Source: Chrysophaeum taylorii (taxonomy: Eukaryota > Sar > Pelagophyceae > Pelagomonadales > Pelagomonadaceae). Taken from it: a stretch of 64,000 bases of DNA. Shown one piece after another: positions 61,431 through 64,000 of this stretch (positions are counted from its first letter, which is position 1; every line of letters begins with the position of its first letter). The position numbers and the translations under genes are program-made. The DNA is taken from positions 1-64,000 of the forward strand of contig JAQMWT010000178.1 of assembly GCA_029834535.1 (NCBI GenBank), read 5' to 3'. Under the pieces are notes generated by a model that was not told the origin of the DNA, made no database searches, and saw only the letters and a list, made by a program, of their open reading frames with translations.

Positions 61431-62484
61431 GTGATGGGCAAAAAATTGTTACAAGATTTTCGGGCCATTTTTTTGGAGGGTGCAGGCAAGCCAGAGAAAC
61501 AAAATCACTTTAGGAGCGGAGGTCAAATAGTATCTCTCTTGGAACGAGGAACACGAGAAGGACCTACACTGGAGGCTATTTATTTGGCCGGCAGGGAAGC
61601 CAACGGCAGCGAAGGCGTAGACGCAGGGAAGTGGGGGCGCACAAATTCTGGGCTAATAATGCGAGGGAGGAGAGAAGGGAGAAGGGCACGGGAGGAGGGC
61701 GGCTGGAAGGGCGAGGGGGCGACGGGGCCGTAGCCTATTACTCTAGCGCTGACCATAGAGCAGGTCTGTGGCAGTAACGCCCATTTCCCCCACTTGCCTG
61801 CCTGCCACCTGACTTACCCTGCCTGATTGTTGCCCTGGTATTGACCTTGCATTTATGGGGGGGGTGTCATCTCGACACCTTCAAATGCGTTTCCACTGGA
61901 CCCAATGTACCGGGCATTTGTATTGCTTTCTTGCTGTCTTCTTGATATTACCCTCATTTGATTGTCCGATTTCGTGGTGGCGTGAGGTATTACGCTGAGA
62001 TCGGGCGTGAGGTGGTTTCACCCGCGGTTCGGGTTGGGAGGAAGGGTTGTTGAGGCCCCCGGTCCGGCCAGGAGGGGCGGGTATCTGAGGAAACCACTAC
62101 AGTGGTCTCAGAAACGGGAATCGATAGTCCAACTCCCGGACTATCGATCTCCTGTTTTTCGGCGGCGAGTCGGTTCGTAACGGTCGAGTGAGTGCGAAGC
62201 CGACACATTTGTGGGTGAAGATCCAGAGGATCACGGGTACCGCCGCGGGGTTCATTTTACGTGATTCGGATCGAACGGGGAGCGGAGTCACTACGACTCA
62301 TTTTGCCTATTTTTGCATATCGTAAGGCATATAAGACCTAACCTAGCTCGCGCGAGGCAGACCACCTCCCTGACGGCGAGCGACAACACCGGGAAGGCCG
62401 TCCATAGTCTTCACGCGCAAGGCAAGTGCTTCCGTAAGACCAGCGCACCGGTACAGCGCGCAGTAGTCAGACGGCTGCCGGCAA

Positions 62485-63385
62485 TTGTCGTCTGACGAAA
62501 AGAATACAACAAGTGAGTTGCGAACGTCCGGAACAAACCTATTATCCGGGCAAATGGCGATCATGGCAGAGAGGCCAATGACAGAACGATCGCAGTGGTT
62601 TCGGGACGCACAGGAGCGTCTGCAGCGATTCAGTGCAGGGACTCCATTTGCGTCTATTGGAAGAACACCGTTCAGTACGCCCTTTCAACGGCCGGAAGCC
62701 GAGGAAAGTGGCATCGGAAGAGAGGCAAGATCATCTGATAGCCTCGACAACCCCCCAAGCGTGGTCATCCTTCCGGATCCACGCGGCGGCGAAGGGGGAG
62801 CTACGGTTGCGCCAGACGCAACTTCAAGACCGGGTGAGCCGACGTTCCCTGTACACACGACCCTACGAACGTGTGATGAATGCTACGGAGTCATCTCGAG
62901 CGGAACCCGGACCGTTTACGGCGATGCGTGGACCAGAGGAGAGTGCACCTCCTAGGCCACCATCTGCGAATACGAGAGCGACAGATTTTCGCGTGGATGT
63001 CGACCCCGAGGTTCTGCAGACCATCAACGAACGATTCGAGATGTACCAGTCGCAGATGGTGCAAGTCATACGTGAACTTGAGAACACCCGCCGCGACGCT
63101 CAACAACAACGCTCAGAAGTGGAGCGACAGCGGATCGACAACGATCGACTTCGGCGAATGATGGAGGAATCCATGCGGGCGCATGCTCGAGAGGCACGGC
63201 CAACCTCTCCGAATGCTACGCGTGTTACGCCCGACGACGATGATGACGCTGTATCGGCATTGACCGACGATCAGCCACCGCGAAGTCGACCGGAGCCTAC
63301 CTCGCAATATCATACTGACCCGGTTCGGCGCGTCCTCGTGACGAGGAAGAGATACTTCGTGTCAAGAAGGGAGATGCTGGTATGA
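62485..63385 (+). pseudogene. Leader / N-terminal gag region of retroelement, two frames
   Basis: Two overlapping frames seem to form one product: 62485-62955 (MAERPMTERSQWFRDAQERL and following) and 62633-63385, whose useful part from about 62870 includes VDPEVLQTINERFEMYQSQM and a long coiled coil, then Asp-rich residues. The first frame and the following gag frame are the same, with the second shifted between them. Either two compensating indels exist or the parts are separate short ORFs. The final stop overlaps the gag ATG as ATGA. No known domain is seen in this N-terminal part. Confidence 0.5.
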
Positions 63386-64000
63386 CACGTATCACATTTT
63401 CGAATCTCACGGGGCAAATTACCAAGGACCGTGATGAGGTGGACGCGTGGTGGATGCAATTGCGGCGTATGATGGAAGGCAAGATTGATAAACCCTCAAT
63501 AGCGATGAATGTGATTGGAGGCGAGTATCAACTCGCCCCTATGGAAGCTTATCGCAAGTGGGAAGTTGAACGGCCGCATGTGTGGAAACAATACAAGGAT
63601 GGGACCATCACAATGAAAGAGTTACACCAGCATGATGAGGACTGTCTGGATGCTATGCAAGAGGCGACGAAGCTTCCTTGTCCACCTCGGGCTACGGTTG
63701 AGGAGCTTGAACGTGAATGGTTCAATTTACGGCAAGGGAATTTGTCATTGAATAAGTATATCGCGCGATGGGTGCAGAAATTCGGCCAGTGGAGAGCAAT
63801 GTCAGGTCGCGATACTGATCCGGCTGCGTTCCGTTCGCACTTCATTGCTGGTCTCAATTCTGAGCGCTTGCGGACGAGCGTCGAACTTGCTCAGGCCTCA
63901 CCGCATATGAAAGCATCTACTCTCACCCTCAACGATGTCATTCAATTGACCATCCAGATTTCTAAGATTCTGGAAGCCAACCCTACTGCCAACATCGAAG
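63382..64000 (+). CDS. Retrotransposon gag protein, partial (runs off the window)
   Basis: From the ATG at 63382 the frame stays open for at least 206 codons to the window end. The core matches the retrotransposon gag (capsid) domain of Ty3/gypsy-like elements: EVDAWWMQLRRMMEGK, then LEREWFNLRQGNLSLNKYIA and WVQKFGQWRAMSG, then AAFRSHFIAGLNSERLRTSV. Upstream in the same frame, RDEEEILRVKKGDAG also reads as protein, so the true start may be further left. The pol part would lie to the right. Zinc knuckle, protease and LTRs cannot be seen here. Confidence 0.82.
   Translation, partial: MTRITFSNLTGQITKDRDEVDAWWMQLRRMMEGKIDKPSIAMNVIGGEYQLAPMEAYRKWEVERPHVWKQYKDGTITMKELHQHDEDCLDAMQEATKLPCPPRATVEELEREWFNLRQGNLSLNKYIARWVQKFGQWRAMSGRDTDPAAFRSHFIAGLNSERLRTSVELAQASPHMKASTLTLNDVIQLTIQISKILEANPTANIE

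Larger units (their letters stand above)
60537..62484. other. AT-richer region with dispersed repeat and MITE, upstream of retroelement
   Basis: No gene is seen. 60537-60700 is AT-rich. 60856-61088 is the second copy of the dispersed repeat and 61170-61430 is a MITE (both listed). 61440-62480 may contain the 5' LTR and leader of the retroelement whose gag follows, but I cannot place LTR ends or a primer-binding site because the partner LTR is outside the window. Confidence 0.45.

Noticed and set aside
61740-62480. Placement of a 5' LTR for the retroelement
   Set aside because: The second LTR is outside the window, and no TG..CA pair with a convincing primer-binding site stood out, so ends would be guesswork.

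Overview
The window looks like nuclear DNA of a photosynthetic eukaryote with a complex (secondary, red-lineage) plastid, most likely a stramenopile alga; a pelagophyte-like alga would fit, but the species is not established here. Several things point this way. There are plastid genes (GUN4, and DXR of the MEP pathway) whose N-termini read as signal peptide plus transit peptide with an aromatic residue at the expected cleavage site. A flagellar transition-zone gene (MKS1/B9) is present. There are very short introns, many with GC-AG borders, and a REJ/polycystin-like receptor. Genes are packed tightly in a GC-rich genome with many GAC/GAA runs. I found no CRISPR array, rRNA or recognisable tRNA.

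Layout: 1-1080 has no gene. 1081-4220 holds three head-to-tail copies of a ~1 kb repeat carrying the decayed C-terminal end of a Pif1/Helitron helicase. 4260-8224 is a divergent pair, methionyl-tRNA synthetase and MKS1. 8225-12985 is mostly gene-poor and decayed, with one UFD1-domain gene that has a signal peptide. 12986-14419 encodes a secreted patatin/PLA2-like lipase. 14583-21189 is a large gene made of about 14 nearly identical 372-bp units, broken by frameshifts. 21235-23612 holds a methyltransferase, DPH3 and a SET-domain gene; the last two overlap by ATGA. 23785-32595 is a 16-exon REJ/polycystin-like gene whose N-terminal Tyr/Asp repeat is spread over a run of 48-75-nt microexons. 32813-36314 holds DXR, peptidase E and an unrecognised gene on the minus strand. 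36315-39841 is decayed or gene-free. 39842-44137 holds KIN17, an ankyrin gene, a TLC-domain gene and a TPM-domain gene. 44137-47242 holds three more copies of the ~1 kb repeat, two of them forming a 1-kb inverted repeat. 47417-51147 holds a two-TM membrane protein, GUN4 and an NPPY methyltransferase. 51148-53742 is decayed sequence plus a repeat copy. 53847-59553 holds three genes of the secretory pathway: an alpha/beta hydrolase, a GT32 glycosyltransferase and a GH31 glycosidase. 59572-64000 contains the eighth repeat copy, a dispersed 230-bp repeat, a 261-bp MITE and the gag region of an LTR-type retrotransposon that runs off the end.

The strongest unusual signals are (1) the symmetric microexon array with mostly GC-AG introns, (2) the Helitron-like family inserted between A and T, one copy exactly in a start codon, (3) the homogenised 372-bp coding repeat with frame-breaking variants, and (4) the UFD1 protein with a signal peptide, a candidate for the plastid protein-import machinery SELMA. 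Gene models were read by eye; start codons and splice sites are inferred and have no transcript support.
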